Source of the DNA: JADGRF01 sp035274465 | GTDB taxonomy: Bacteria > Myxococcota_A > Polyangia > Polyangiales > JAFGIB01 | Length of the DNA stretch: 64,000 nucleotides | Reading direction: 5' to 3' | Assembly: GCA_035274465.1 (NCBI GenBank) | Contig: DATEOF010000400.1 | Span: forward strand, 1 to 64,000 | In this document: positions 27,201 to 34,839 of the stretch, in pieces | Layout: every line of letters starts with the position of its first letter | Position numbering within the stretch: the stretch's first letter is position 1 | Notes under the pieces: generated by a model | What the model was told of the DNA's origin: nothing | What the model saw: the letters and a program-made list of their open reading frames with translations, nothing else | The model's database searches: none | Translations under genes and position numbers: made by a program

Positions 27201-28328
27201 ATGCGCGCGCGCGTCGTCCGGGAGCGCCGCCAGCAGCTGCTCGGCGAGCAGCGAAGCACACGCGAAGGCCTCCGGTCGTGCCGCGCGGCCGCCCGCCCGC
27301 AGCACGATCGCGCCGCTGGTCTGGGCTTCGAGCGCGCATGCGGAGAGCAGGCGCGAGCGCCCCGACCCGGACGCGCCCTCGAACAGGATCCCTCCGCCCT
27401 CGGCGTGCGCTGCGTGCTGCAGGCTCTGGCGGAAGCGGCGCGTCTGCGAGTCACGGCCGATCAACAGCGGAGTGGACAGGTACGCGCGCGCGACCTCCGC
27501 CGAGTCCGCGAGCGGCTTGCCGCTGAGCGCAGAGAGGCGCTGCATGACCTCGAAGGCGCTGTTGGGTCGGCGCGCCGGATCCACCTGCAAGAGCGACAGG
27601 ATCAGTGCATCGAGCGCGCTCGGTATCTCGGGCACGAGTGCGCTCGGTGCCGTCGGTTCGCGTCGCCAGACGTCGACGAGCTCGGCCAGCGAGCGCGCCG
27701 CGAACGGCCGCTGGCCGGTGAGCGCGTAGTACAGTGACGCTCCCACCGAGAACAGATCGGTGCGCGCGTCCAGCCGCAGGTGATGCACGACCTCCGGCGC
27801 CACGAAGCCGGGCGTGCCCACAGCTTGCAAGCACGGCCCGAACGGCACCATCGCCCCGAAGTCGATCAACTTGGCCGACCCGTCGGGCGTGAGCCGCACG
27901 TTGCGCGGCGTGATGTCGCGGTGCACGAAGCCGCGCGCGTGCAACAGCGACAGCAGCGAGCAGACCTGCATCATCACTTGACACGCGTCGCGGAACGCCC
28001 ACGGCGCGTGCGTGCTCAGATCACCGCCGCTCACCAGCTCCATCGTGTAGTACGGCCCGGCGACGTCGACGCCATAGTCTCGCACGCCGACCACGTTCGG
28101 GTGCCGCAGCTGCGACAGCACCTGGAACTCGCGCTCGAACAGCGCGCGCGTCTCGCGGTCGCGCGACGACCCCGGCAAGAGCAGCTGCTTGAGCGCCAGC
28201 TCGCCCGGCGAGCTGCGATCGCGCACGCGGTACACCACGGCCATCCCGCCGCGACCCAGGCGATCGAGCACGTCGTAGCGCGCGCCGATGCGCGCCGGTA
28301 GGGCTTCGCTGGGCGCCACGCTGCTCAT
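24252..28328 (-). CDS. Ser/Thr protein kinase fused to AAA ATPase and TPR-like region (second of pair)
   Basis: A 1358-residue PknK-like protein. The kinase domain (about 15-275) has GRGGMAVV (25-32), K47, HRD (136-138), DFG (156-158) and APE (177-179). The catalytic loop reads HRDITPRN, so the lysine usual in Ser/Thr kinases is a threonine. An ATPase domain follows; its P-loop GASGSGRS has arginine in place of the Walker A lysine, although Walker B (LVIVVDDVE) remains. The C-terminal 800 residues are helical and TPR-like. Its ATG overlaps the stop of the upstream kinase by four bases. It probably acts as a signalling scaffold; its partner is unknown. Confidence 0.88.
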   Translation of the reverse strand: MSSVAPSEALPARIGARYDVLDRLGRGGMAVVYRVRDRSSPGELALKQLLLPGSSRDRETRALFEREFQVLSQLRHPNVVGVRDYGVDVAGPYYTMELVSGGDLSTHAPWAFRDACQVMMQVCSLLSLLHARGFVHRDITPRNVRLTPDGSAKLIDFGAMVPFGPCLQAVGTPGFVAPEVVHHLRLDARTDLFSVGASLYYALTGQRPFAARSLAELVDVWRREPTAPSALVPEIPSALDALILSLLQVDPARRPNSAFEVMQRLSALSGKPLADSAEVARAYLSTPLLIGRDSQTRRFRQSLQHAAHAEGGGILFEGASGSGRSRLLSACALEAQTSGAIVLRAGGRAARPEAFACASLLAEQLLAALPDDARAHALELGVAERLFQGQPLRLRAAAEWAADAAGTQAALQQWLKCACRAQPLVIVVDDVECIDSASLALLLTLLSEAEETRLLVVGALQTPFDAEARPELAVLRSYCAAHDVPALDGQQTEQLFGSIFADAPRTALLSDRVHKLAAGNPRAAMALVQHLLDRAMIRYADGNWILPAVLAVSDLPTSGQDALRLQIDQLSPLARQLARAQALALEVPWSRSDYIALLPDGAEPVEAALGELVRQGLLVEDGGSYALAHPDVRVCLSQPLTAAERADVHRALATMCARTSSLEFLEAHHWLAAGDDERGLDRLAQLLARDVQELNPRSYSSLFFAVVARTFERACNASRTLRRPPRETCELTRRLLMCYVLIDDERFDAYAPTLLQQLERDSGLADYRALSNVTDPQQRLQRALTAASERYASTSPEQRVYRLDEAIKHLTNYVVISIVIGNRTRNTRLHASLPELLEPFASLSPALHAIWQNALSVTEITCLGRLEQAHTRALAVYRGLEPVSAREVPYVDEIRRAVAYAAAGIETVLGYPTAEAWIALIEDDPLHQVSTLQLRRQLSVFDGDLEAAERYRKRAELVAAQASSRQMFESASELFLHVHLRDLAGVKHAADRIALFAARWPGWRPVHQLAQGYYHRLRGDLPAALAAFERTIAIYDRELADRPASELMHLAASQGCMTVLEELGQLEAARELGLALVRRCKEREITCSVDYLRALAVIEAKLGDHESATARLDALLVRSEKLRPSFAALDYEARARIAILAKDATTAGHYMRLALEHGAADGATGRLGMHGRLLDEARKQGLDLEVPVSNFETNLEVQSTRKANARFDDALRNALAITLEPSARARRALELLCRELNASAGQLYFARGLDLTRSASLTDPDPALDRFAAGYWKQRQLQATMTTVFTTPEQAAGLATGSWTSSSGKQYALLPLSPEGEAECLGLAAIITRPDAIPIEYWELAAAISCWLQELGDVEKRT

Positions 28329-31300
28329 TTGGGGACGAACTCCGGAAAGGTTGCGCGCACGACGACCCGCGGGTCGACGAAGCCGAGCTCGCTCAGCTGC
28401 GCGAGCGCCGCGTTCTGCATCGCCGCCCCTTGCGGGCCCTCGGTCAGTGCGCCCAGCGCGTAGCTGTCGCAGGCCAACTCGGGGAACACGCCGCGCGCGG
28501 TCGCCCGTTCGATCGAGGTACGCAGCAACATGGCAGCGCGCAATCGATCGCCCGCGGCATGTGCCAACCTCGCTTCGCCGCGGGTCTCGGTGCCGGCAGG
28601 CAAGGTCTTGTTGCGGGCGATCAGCTTCAGGTCGCGCCGCACTTCGTCGAGCAGTGCGGGCTTGCGCTCGACCAGGTATCGGTTCATCAACAAGTTGCTG
28701 CGCGTACTGCAAATCATGTGCGTCAGGAAGCCGCTGCCGCGGATCGGCGAGCGTAACCACTGGCTCCACAGTCGTTCGGTATGGCTATCTGCCCAGGCGA
28801 AGTCGTCGTTTTCGCTGGCTACATACATGACTGCAGACATGTGGAGCACGTGCAGGATGCCGAAACGATGCTTGGGCAATTCGAGAGCATGCGCGTCCAG
28901 GCGAGCGCGCGAGCTCGACTCCAGGCCGTCTGCGCGTTCCGCGTAGGCGCGGTTCAACGTCAGGGTCAAGAGCAGCGCGCTGTTGTCGGTAGCTTCCGCT
29001 TCGCGCACGAACTCGTGCAGCTCACGTGACGCCTCGCGCACTTGTCCAAGCGTCAGGCGCGCACCGATGCGCACCGACGCGACGACGAAGCGCCGGTAGT
29101 AGTCGTAGAAGTCGGTCTCGGGACTCTCGGCGGCGGCGGCGCGCAATACGCGATCGGCGTCGAGCGATGGTTGAACCACACCTTGCAGCCGGGAGAGCAT
29201 GAACGAGCTGACCGCGCGCCCGAAGCACACCGTACCGTACGCGTACTCGGGGAGTTGCTGCGCTAGCGTCTCTGCGCGCTCGAGCAGCAAGTCCGCGTCT
29301 TTGCCCGCATCGGCAGCGCCGGACACGGCCACGTTGATCGCCGCGTAACACAGCGCGCGCACGATGCGCCGCGGCTCGCCCGTGTCGAGCGCATAGCGGA
29401 ACGCTCGAGCTTGCAACAAGGTCGCGCGAAGCGGATCATACTGCTGGATCGACGCGCCGAGTGCTTCGAAGACGTCGTATGTCTCGACGAGACGCTCTTG
29501 CTCCGCGTCGGCTTCGCGCAGCTTGAAAGCCGTTCCTCGCAGCGCCAGGCGCGCGCGTTCCCAGGCGATGGCTGCTACCACTGCGGCGTCGCTCTTCGGC
29601 AGGCTGGCATCCATCGCGTTCAGCGTTTGGTGCACCAGGGCCTCGCCGCGCTCGAAGTGCCCACTGCGCACGAGATGCGACGCTGCCAGCTGCGTGAAAC
29701 GCGCACGGCGCTCGAGTGGGACGTGCTTCGCAGCGTCGAGGTACGCGTCCGCAGCCTTTCCGCCGTGGCCCGAGCGCGCAAAGGCGAGCGCCAGCTTCTC
29801 CTTCAGCTCGCCGAGCTGATCGGCGGGCGCCAGCTCGACGCAGCGCTGGTAGACCTCCGCCGCGCGTTCGAAGGCCAGGCTGCTCCACGCGAGCTGAGCC
29901 GCTGCGAGCCCGAAGCGGAAGGCCTGCTCGTGATCCCCGGCGCCGAGCGCCAGTCCGTGCAACCAGCCCGGATCGGCCTGGCCGCTGAACTCCAGCGCGT
30001 TCAGGAGCGCGCGGTGCAGCGCGGCGCTCTGCGCCTGGTCGAGCGCCGCGCTCACGCGCTCGCGCACGCGATCGTGGTAGACCTCGAGCATGCGCGAGCC
30101 CCCGACGTCGCGCGTACGCACCAGGCTCAAGCCGCGCAGCGCGTGCACGATCGCGCGGCCATTGTGGTGCACGGCCGCCGCCGCAAACGCGAGCTTCGGC
30201 GGCATCGGTCGCCCCGCCACGGCCAGCACGTCCAACACCTTCTTGGCATCATCGGACAGGATCGCGCTGGTTTGCGCGACCAGCGCGTCGATCGTCAGGC
30301 TCTCGAGGTCGGCGTCGCCGCGGCCGAGCTTGGTCTCTGCCAGCGCGGCGAGCTGCAACGCGAAGAACGGACTGCCCTGGGCCTCGCGCACGATGCGACT
30401 GACGATCTCCGGGTCCTGCGCGCCGGCCGCCGTCAGCCGTTGCTCGCACAGCGCGCGGATGTCGTCGCTGCCGAGCGACGACACGTCGATCAGGTGCTCG
30501 ACCGCGGGCGGGATGTCGCCGCTGGCGGCGTCTTGCAGCAAGCTCGACAGACAACTGCTCGTCGCGACCTCGTCGCTGCGGTAGCTGAACACGAACAGGA
30601 TCGGGCACTGCGTGGGCTCGCGCAGCCAGCTCCGCAGCATGCGCGCGCTGTCCAGATCGCCCCACTGCAAGTCGTCGATCCACAGCACGATCGGCTGGTG
30701 CATGGCCAGGCGGTCGAGCAGCTGGCGCAGCGCGAGCTCGGCGCAGGCGCGCTCGCTGACGTTGTCGCGCACCAGCTTCGAGCGCGCGGCCAGCTGTTTG
30801 GTCGCAGGCAGGCGCTCGAGCACCGGGAACAGTCGACTGAGTGCGCCGATCTCGTGCGGCAAGATCTGCGCGACCTCGATGTCGCTCAGGTGCAGCAGGT
30901 GCCGCACCAGCGCGTCCATCACCGCATCGAGTGCCTTGAACGGCATCTGCTCCAGCTCGTAACAACGGCTGCGCAGGATCAGCGAGCTGCTCTCCGCGTC
31001 GAGCTCATCCAGGAAGTGCTCGATCAATGCCGACTTGCCCGCGCCGGACAGCCCGCGCACGTGCACGACGGCGGCGCGGCCTTGTTGCGAGTCTTGCAAC
31101 GCGCGCCACAGCTTGCCCTGCTCCTTGTGCCGGCCGAACAACGGCAGCGACCGCGTCTCGTTCTCGGTCGGCAGCACGTTCTCGGTCGCCGTGCGCGGCA
31201 GCTCCTTGCTGCCCGGCGTGCCGGCGCGCTCGAACGCCGCCACCACATCGCTGCCGCGCGGCCGCGCCGCCGGGTCGCGTTGCAGCAGCGCCATGCACAA

Positions 31301-32140
31301 CTCGTCCAGCCAGCGCGGCACGTTCGGCACCAGATCGCGCAGCGGCAGTGGCTCGCTCTCGAGCTTACCGCGCAGGATCTCGAGCAGCGTGCCGTCGATC
31401 GGCAGCGTGTCGCTCAGCGCCTCGTAGAGGATCACGCCGAACGCGTACCAGTCGGAGGCTTCGGTCAGCTCGTTGCCGCGCAGCTGCTCCGGCGCCATGT
31501 ACGCCGGCGTGCCGGAGATCGATCCGTCCTCGGTGACCGTGGCCGCGTGGCCGCCCAGCTCGCGCACCAGGCCGAAGTCCAACACCACCACACGTTCGCC
31601 CACCACCAGCACGTTGCTGGGCTTGAGGTCGCGGTGCAGCATCCCGGCCTGATGCAGCGCGTGCACCGCGCGCGCGAGCTGTTGAAAGGCCGACATGACC
31701 CGCCGGTTGTCCTCGGCGATCGTGTCGGGCGTCTGCGCTGCAGCCTCTGGCGGCGCCAGGTAGGTCGCCAGCTCGACGCCCTCCAGGTACTCCATGGTGA
31801 GGAACCAGGAGTCACTGGCGCGCCCCATGTCGTAGAGCTTGACGATGTTGGGGTGTGCGATGTCGACGAGCGAGCGGAACTCGCGCTTGAGCCGCAGCAC
31901 GCTCTTGGCGTCCATGCGGAACAGCTTCTTGAGCGCCACGCGATCGCCGGTCTCGCGATCGCGTGCCAGGTACACCGCCCCTGCGCCGCCTTCCCCCAGC
32001 TTGCTCTCGATCTCGTAGCGGCTGACGTCGACCTCGGCAGTCAGCGCGGGGGCGGGTCTCGACGGCGCACGAGCTTCCACCGTGAGATTATCAGCCGAAC
32101 GAGCCTCAATGTTTAGGACGAGGAGACTCTGCTCCGTCAC
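28325..32140 (-). CDS. Ser/Thr protein kinase fused to AAA ATPase and TPR-like region (first of pair)
   Basis: A 1271-residue PknK-like protein. The kinase domain (about 41-310) is complete: GEGGAGAV at 49-56, HRDLKPSN at 169-176, DFG at 188-190, then TPAYMAPEQL. The AAA/STAND-type ATPase domain begins with an intact P-loop GLSGAGKS and has a Walker B of WIDDLQWGD. The C-terminal half is helical with TPR-like character. No membrane segment was seen, so a cytoplasmic protein is likely. The start is GTG at 32140. The second kinase follows in a four-base overlap. Confidence 0.9.
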   Translation of the reverse strand: MTEQSLLVLNIEARSADNLTVEARAPSRPAPALTAEVDVSRYEIESKLGEGGAGAVYLARDRETGDRVALKKLFRMDAKSVLRLKREFRSLVDIAHPNIVKLYDMGRASDSWFLTMEYLEGVELATYLAPPEAAAQTPDTIAEDNRRVMSAFQQLARAVHALHQAGMLHRDLKPSNVLVVGERVVVLDFGLVRELGGHAATVTEDGSISGTPAYMAPEQLRGNELTEASDWYAFGVILYEALSDTLPIDGTLLEILRGKLESEPLPLRDLVPNVPRWLDELCMALLQRDPAARPRGSDVVAAFERAGTPGSKELPRTATENVLPTENETRSLPLFGRHKEQGKLWRALQDSQQGRAAVVHVRGLSGAGKSALIEHFLDELDAESSSLILRSRCYELEQMPFKALDAVMDALVRHLLHLSDIEVAQILPHEIGALSRLFPVLERLPATKQLAARSKLVRDNVSERACAELALRQLLDRLAMHQPIVLWIDDLQWGDLDSARMLRSWLREPTQCPILFVFSYRSDEVATSSCLSSLLQDAASGDIPPAVEHLIDVSSLGSDDIRALCEQRLTAAGAQDPEIVSRIVREAQGSPFFALQLAALAETKLGRGDADLESLTIDALVAQTSAILSDDAKKVLDVLAVAGRPMPPKLAFAAAAVHHNGRAIVHALRGLSLVRTRDVGGSRMLEVYHDRVRERVSAALDQAQSAALHRALLNALEFSGQADPGWLHGLALGAGDHEQAFRFGLAAAQLAWSSLAFERAAEVYQRCVELAPADQLGELKEKLALAFARSGHGGKAADAYLDAAKHVPLERRARFTQLAASHLVRSGHFERGEALVHQTLNAMDASLPKSDAAVVAAIAWERARLALRGTAFKLREADAEQERLVETYDVFEALGASIQQYDPLRATLLQARAFRYALDTGEPRRIVRALCYAAINVAVSGAADAGKDADLLLERAETLAQQLPEYAYGTVCFGRAVSSFMLSRLQGVVQPSLDADRVLRAAAAESPETDFYDYYRRFVVASVRIGARLTLGQVREASRELHEFVREAEATDNSALLLTLTLNRAYAERADGLESSSRARLDAHALELPKHRFGILHVLHMSAVMYVASENDDFAWADSHTERLWSQWLRSPIRGSGFLTHMICSTRSNLLMNRYLVERKPALLDEVRRDLKLIARNKTLPAGTETRGEARLAHAAGDRLRAAMLLRTSIERATARGVFPELACDSYALGALTEGPQGAAMQNAALAQLSELGFVDPRVVVRATFPEFVPK

Positions 32141-32185
32141 CTACTCGTGTCCAGTTGTCTCACCCGCTCACTTGCCCGGGAAACG

Positions 32186-32257
32186 CGAACCAGCAATCGC
32201 GCGTCTCGCGGTTTTGCTTCCGTGTTTGCGTTCCTGTTTCCAGTTGCTAGTTTCGCG
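32186..32257. repeat. Palindrome-ended intergenic repeat, copy A
   Basis: A unit of about 72 bases with imperfect terminal inverted repeats (CGAACCAGCAA at one end, TTGCTAGTTTCG at the other). Its inside (AGCAATCGCGCG then CTCGCGGTTT, then TTCCGTGTT) recurs in copy B at 32402. It lies between the kinase pair and the cytochrome gene. The structure resembles REP/MITE-like intergenic repeats. Nothing coding was seen. Confidence 0.65.
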
Positions 32258-32350
32258 TGAGCCAGCAGCGGCTCGGCGGACAACATCCCCCTTCCGGCGC
32301 GGGTGCGGTTTCTCGGGTTAGGCCATCTCACCCTCGGTCCACCGGCGCCT

Positions 32351-32365
32351 CGCCTCTTCGAGGCG
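32351..32365. other. Small perfect hairpin in the repeat region
   Basis: CGCCTC and GAGGCG pair perfectly around a TTC loop. There is no T run on either side. Within the 347-base non-coding stretch 32141-32487 this is the only strong structure apart from the repeats. Confidence 0.4.
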
Positions 32366-32372
32366 GGGGAGA

Positions 32373-32403
32373 ACTAGCAACTGGGAACATGAACAGGAAC
32401 GCG
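32373..32403. repeat. Partial inverted copy of the intergenic repeat
   Basis: ACTAGCAACTGGGAACATG followed by AACAGGAACGCG is close to the reverse complement of 32221-32251 in copy A (which reads GCGTTCCTGTTTCCAGTTGC near its end). It abuts copy B directly. This makes the region a direct plus inverted array of the same element. Confidence 0.55.
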
Positions 32404-32470
32404 ACCTAGCAATCGCGCGACTCGCGGTTTCTTTTCCGTGTTCGCGTTGCTGCTCCTAGTTGCTAGGTCG
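32402..32470. repeat. Palindrome-ended intergenic repeat, copy B
   Basis: A 69-base unit with perfect 11-base terminal inverted repeats (CGACCTAGCAA and TTGCTAGGTCG). The inside matches copy A (AGCAATCGCGCG, CTCGCGGTTT, TTCCGTGTT). It lies 17 bases downstream of the cytochrome c gene and might also end or protect the nos transcript. Confidence 0.65.
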
Positions 32471-32487
32471 GTTACTACCCGCGGCAC

Positions 32488-32910
32488 TCAGCTCGGCGAA
32501 AACCCGCGGACCAACTTCACCAGCGCGTCGAGGACCTCCGGCTTACTCTCGAGATCAGGACTCGCCGGCATGATCGGGCTCTTCCCCACTGCCGCGCCGC
32601 CGTACAGGATCGTCTTCTTGATCTGATCGTCAGTCACGCTCTTCTGCCATGCGGCGTCGGTGTAGTTGCGCGGCTTGGGGTTCAACGCGGCGGCTGCAGG
32701 ACCGTCGCCGTGGCCGGTCGCGCCGTGACACGTCGCGCACCTGCTCGTGAACACCTCCTTCGGATCCACCGCCGCGACCGCCGCGGGAGCGGCTGCCGGC
32801 GCGACCGGTGCGGGTGCCGCGGATGGCTGCGCGGCTTCTGGGGCCGACTTCGAACAACCCACGAACGCCCCGCTCAACGCGGCACACAGCATCAAGATTT
32901 GGCAACGCAT
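32488..32910 (-). CDS. Lipoprotein c-type cytochrome of the nos cluster
   Basis: A 140-residue monohaem cytochrome c. The lipobox FVGC (C19) and an Ala/Pro-rich linker precede the haem motif CATCH (C58, C61, H62). A methionine in SPIMPAS is a likely axial ligand. As a membrane-tethered periplasmic cytochrome in the nos cluster it probably delivers electrons to NosZ, like the NosC proteins of clade II clusters. That role is inferred from position. A GGAGAAAG site precedes the ATG. Confidence 0.85.
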   Translation of the reverse strand: MRCQILMLCAALSGAFVGCSKSAPEAAQPSAAPAPVAPAAAPAAVAAVDPKEVFTSRCATCHGATGHGDGPAAAALNPKPRNYTDAAWQKSVTDDQIKKTILYGGAAVGKSPIMPASPDLESKPEVLDALVKLVRGFSPS

Positions 32911-32942
32911 CGCACTTTCTCCTTCGATCCAACTGCCGGCAT

Positions 32943-33788
32943 TCAGCCGACTAAATCCATGTGCTCGAAGCGGATCCGAGCCGCCCAGGCGCTCGCCGCA
33001 CCGAGCAATGCGGGCCAGGCGATGCCGAGCGCGAGCACGCCCGAGGTGCCGAGCGTCGTCGTCAGCCAGAAGCCGACCGGGCCCAGCAGCGAGAGCTCCG
33101 GGTCGACCACGCCGAGCAGCGCCAGCCGCGCCGTCTCGACCGGATTGAGCGCGGCCAGCGCGAACACCAGCTGCGCGGGCAGGTGCCACTGCAGCAACAC
33201 GCCCATCAGCGCGAAGTCGTGCAGCATGCTCACGCCGAGCCAGGCGACCAGCGCGTACACGATCGCCCGCTCGCTCGTGCGCGCGAGCGTCGAGAGCCAG
33301 GTGCCGAGCCCGAGGAATGCCAGGCTGAGCGCGCACGACACGCCCAGGCTGCGCAGGACGAGTCCGGCGATCGCTTCCTCGCCGCGCAGCCAGCCGACGC
33401 CTGCGGCCAGCAGCAGCAAGCCCACGAGCGGCCCCGCGACCACGAGCATCCGGCAGCTGATGGCGGCGACGATCCAGGCGCTGCGCCGGCAGGGCTGCGT
33501 CAAGAACAGCTCGAAGAAGCCGCTGCTACGCCCGCGGACGACCGTCTGCGTGGTCGCGACCAGCGCGACCAGCGGCAACACCACGACCACCACGTTTGCG
33601 AGGTTCAGCACGACCCGCGACACGCCCGTGAATCCGAGCACGGACGACTCGCGCAGGCCGAGCCACACGAACGCTCCGAACACGACCAGGTAGGTGCCGG
33701 CGGTGAAGAGCAGCCAGCGCGAGCGAAGGGCATCGGCGAGCTCGAGTCGCAGGAGTGCCCGCACCGCAGAGTCTCTTCGAACCGTCAT
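32943..33788 (-). CDS. nosY: ABC transporter permease NosY
   Basis: A 281-residue ABC-2 type permease with about six membrane helices (for example RWLLFTAGTYLVVFGAFVWL and VVVVLPLVALVATTQ). The GFFELFLTQP segment fits the NosY family. With NosF and NosD it forms the transporter needed to mature the CuZ centre of NosZ. Its ATG overlaps the nosL stop by four bases. Confidence 0.88.
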   Translation of the reverse strand: MTVRRDSAVRALLRLELADALRSRWLLFTAGTYLVVFGAFVWLGLRESSVLGFTGVSRVVLNLANVVVVVLPLVALVATTQTVVRGRSSGFFELFLTQPCRRSAWIVAAISCRMLVVAGPLVGLLLLAAGVGWLRGEEAIAGLVLRSLGVSCALSLAFLGLGTWLSTLARTSERAIVYALVAWLGVSMLHDFALMGVLLQWHLPAQLVFALAALNPVETARLALLGVVDPELSLLGPVGFWLTTTLGTSGVLALGIAWPALLGAASAWAARIRFEHMDLVG

Positions 33789-34171
33789 GGCGCCCTCCGC
33801 GCGACCTCGCGCTGCACGCGGGCGAAGTCGATTGAACCTCGTTCGTCGACCACGAACCCGTAACCCATCGGTGTCGCTTCGGCGCCTCGGTAGTTTGCGC
33901 GCTGCGCCTCGACCCACTGACCACGTGCGTCGCGCACCCAGGCGCGTGCGACCTCTGCGCCGTGCGTGGCGAGATGCTCGACCAGGCAACCGACGTCGTC
34001 GAAGTAGCGCCGGTCTCCGCGGATCGTGACCAGCTGCGCCGCGGTGCGCGGCTCGGACAGCAACATGTGGCAGTGATCACAGGGCTGCTTGCCCCACACC
34101 GGATCCGATGGCGTCGTGGAGCTCGAGCAGGCGAGCAACGTCAGGCAGAACGTGACGCTGTAGCGACTCAT
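33785..34171 (-). CDS. nosL: NosL-like copper-binding lipoprotein
   Basis: A 128-residue lipoprotein (lipobox LLAC, C15). The NosL hallmark follows: C31, C34 and M36 in PCDHCHMLLSEPRTAAQL, likely copper ligands. DDVGCLVEH and WVEAQRANY match the rest of the family. NosL supplies Cu(I) for NosZ through NosDFY. It overlaps nosF upstream and nosY downstream by four bases each. Confidence 0.88.
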   Translation of the reverse strand: MSRYSVTFCLTLLACSSSTTPSDPVWGKQPCDHCHMLLSEPRTAAQLVTIRGDRRYFDDVGCLVEHLATHGAEVARAWVRDARGQWVEAQRANYRGAEATPMGYGFVVDERGSIDFARVQREVARRAP

Positions 34172-34839
34172 GGCACCACCTTCAGTCGAAAGGAGCTGCG
34201 CTCGATCGCCGCGTGGTCCGAGGCGATCGCGCCGTCCCGCAGCTCGACGATGCGCGTGACCAGGGACCGAACGTCGTCCGCGTGGTGCGAGCACACGATC
34301 AAGATGCTGTCGCTCGGACGTCGCGCGAGCTGCCCGAGGAACGCGGCGCGGGCGGCGGCGTCGAGGTTTGCTGTCGGCTCGTCGCACACCAGGATGCGCG
34401 GGTCCGCGGCGAGCGCCAGCGCAGCCAGCAGCTTCTGCCGCATCCCGCCCGACAGGTCGCGGAAGCGCACGTGGAGCAAGCCCTCGAGCGCGAGGCCCAG
34501 GCGGCCGGCGCAGTCGATGCAGGCTCCGACGGGGATGCCGCGCAGGGCGGCGAAGGTCGAAAGGACCTCGCGCACCGGCGCGTCGAGTGGCGGCGAGATC
34601 TGTGGTACGTACGCGAGCTCGCGTAGCGCGTATTCGGGTGCCTCCGCGACGTCGATGCCACTGATCCGCACCTGCCCGTCGACGCGGATGAGACCCAGCA
34701 GCGCGCGGAGCAGGGTGGTCTTGCCCGAGCCGTTGGTGCCGATCAGCGCGACGCGCTCGCCGGCATCGATGTGCAGGGAGACGGCGTCGAGCGCGCGCAC
34801 ACGCCCGAAGCGTTTGGAGACGCGGTCGATCTCGATCAC
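34168..34839 (-). CDS. nosF: ABC transporter ATP-binding protein NosF
   Basis: A 223-residue ATPase with Walker A GTNGSGKTT, signature LSGGMRQKLLAALALA, Walker B ILVCDEPTANLD and SHH as H-loop. The context (nosD before, nosL and nosY after) identifies NosF. The GTG start overlaps the nosD stop by four bases (GTGA), so the synthesis of the complex is probably coupled. Confidence 0.9.
   Translation of the reverse strand: MIEIDRVSKRFGRVRALDAVSLHIDAGERVALIGTNGSGKTTLLRALLGLIRVDGQVRISGIDVAEAPEYALRELAYVPQISPPLDAPVREVLSTFAALRGIPVGACIDCAGRLGLALEGLLHVRFRDLSGGMRQKLLAALALAADPRILVCDEPTANLDAAARAAFLGQLARRPSDSILIVCSHHADDVRSLVTRIVELRDGAIASDHAAIERSSFRLKVVP

Noticed and set aside
29411..32116. 901-residue open frame on the + strand opposite the first kinase
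   Set aside because: The opposite strand encodes a kinase-ATPase with every expected motif. The + frame is rich in Arg/Gln/Ala/Val without motifs, typical of antisense frames in GC-rich coding DNA.
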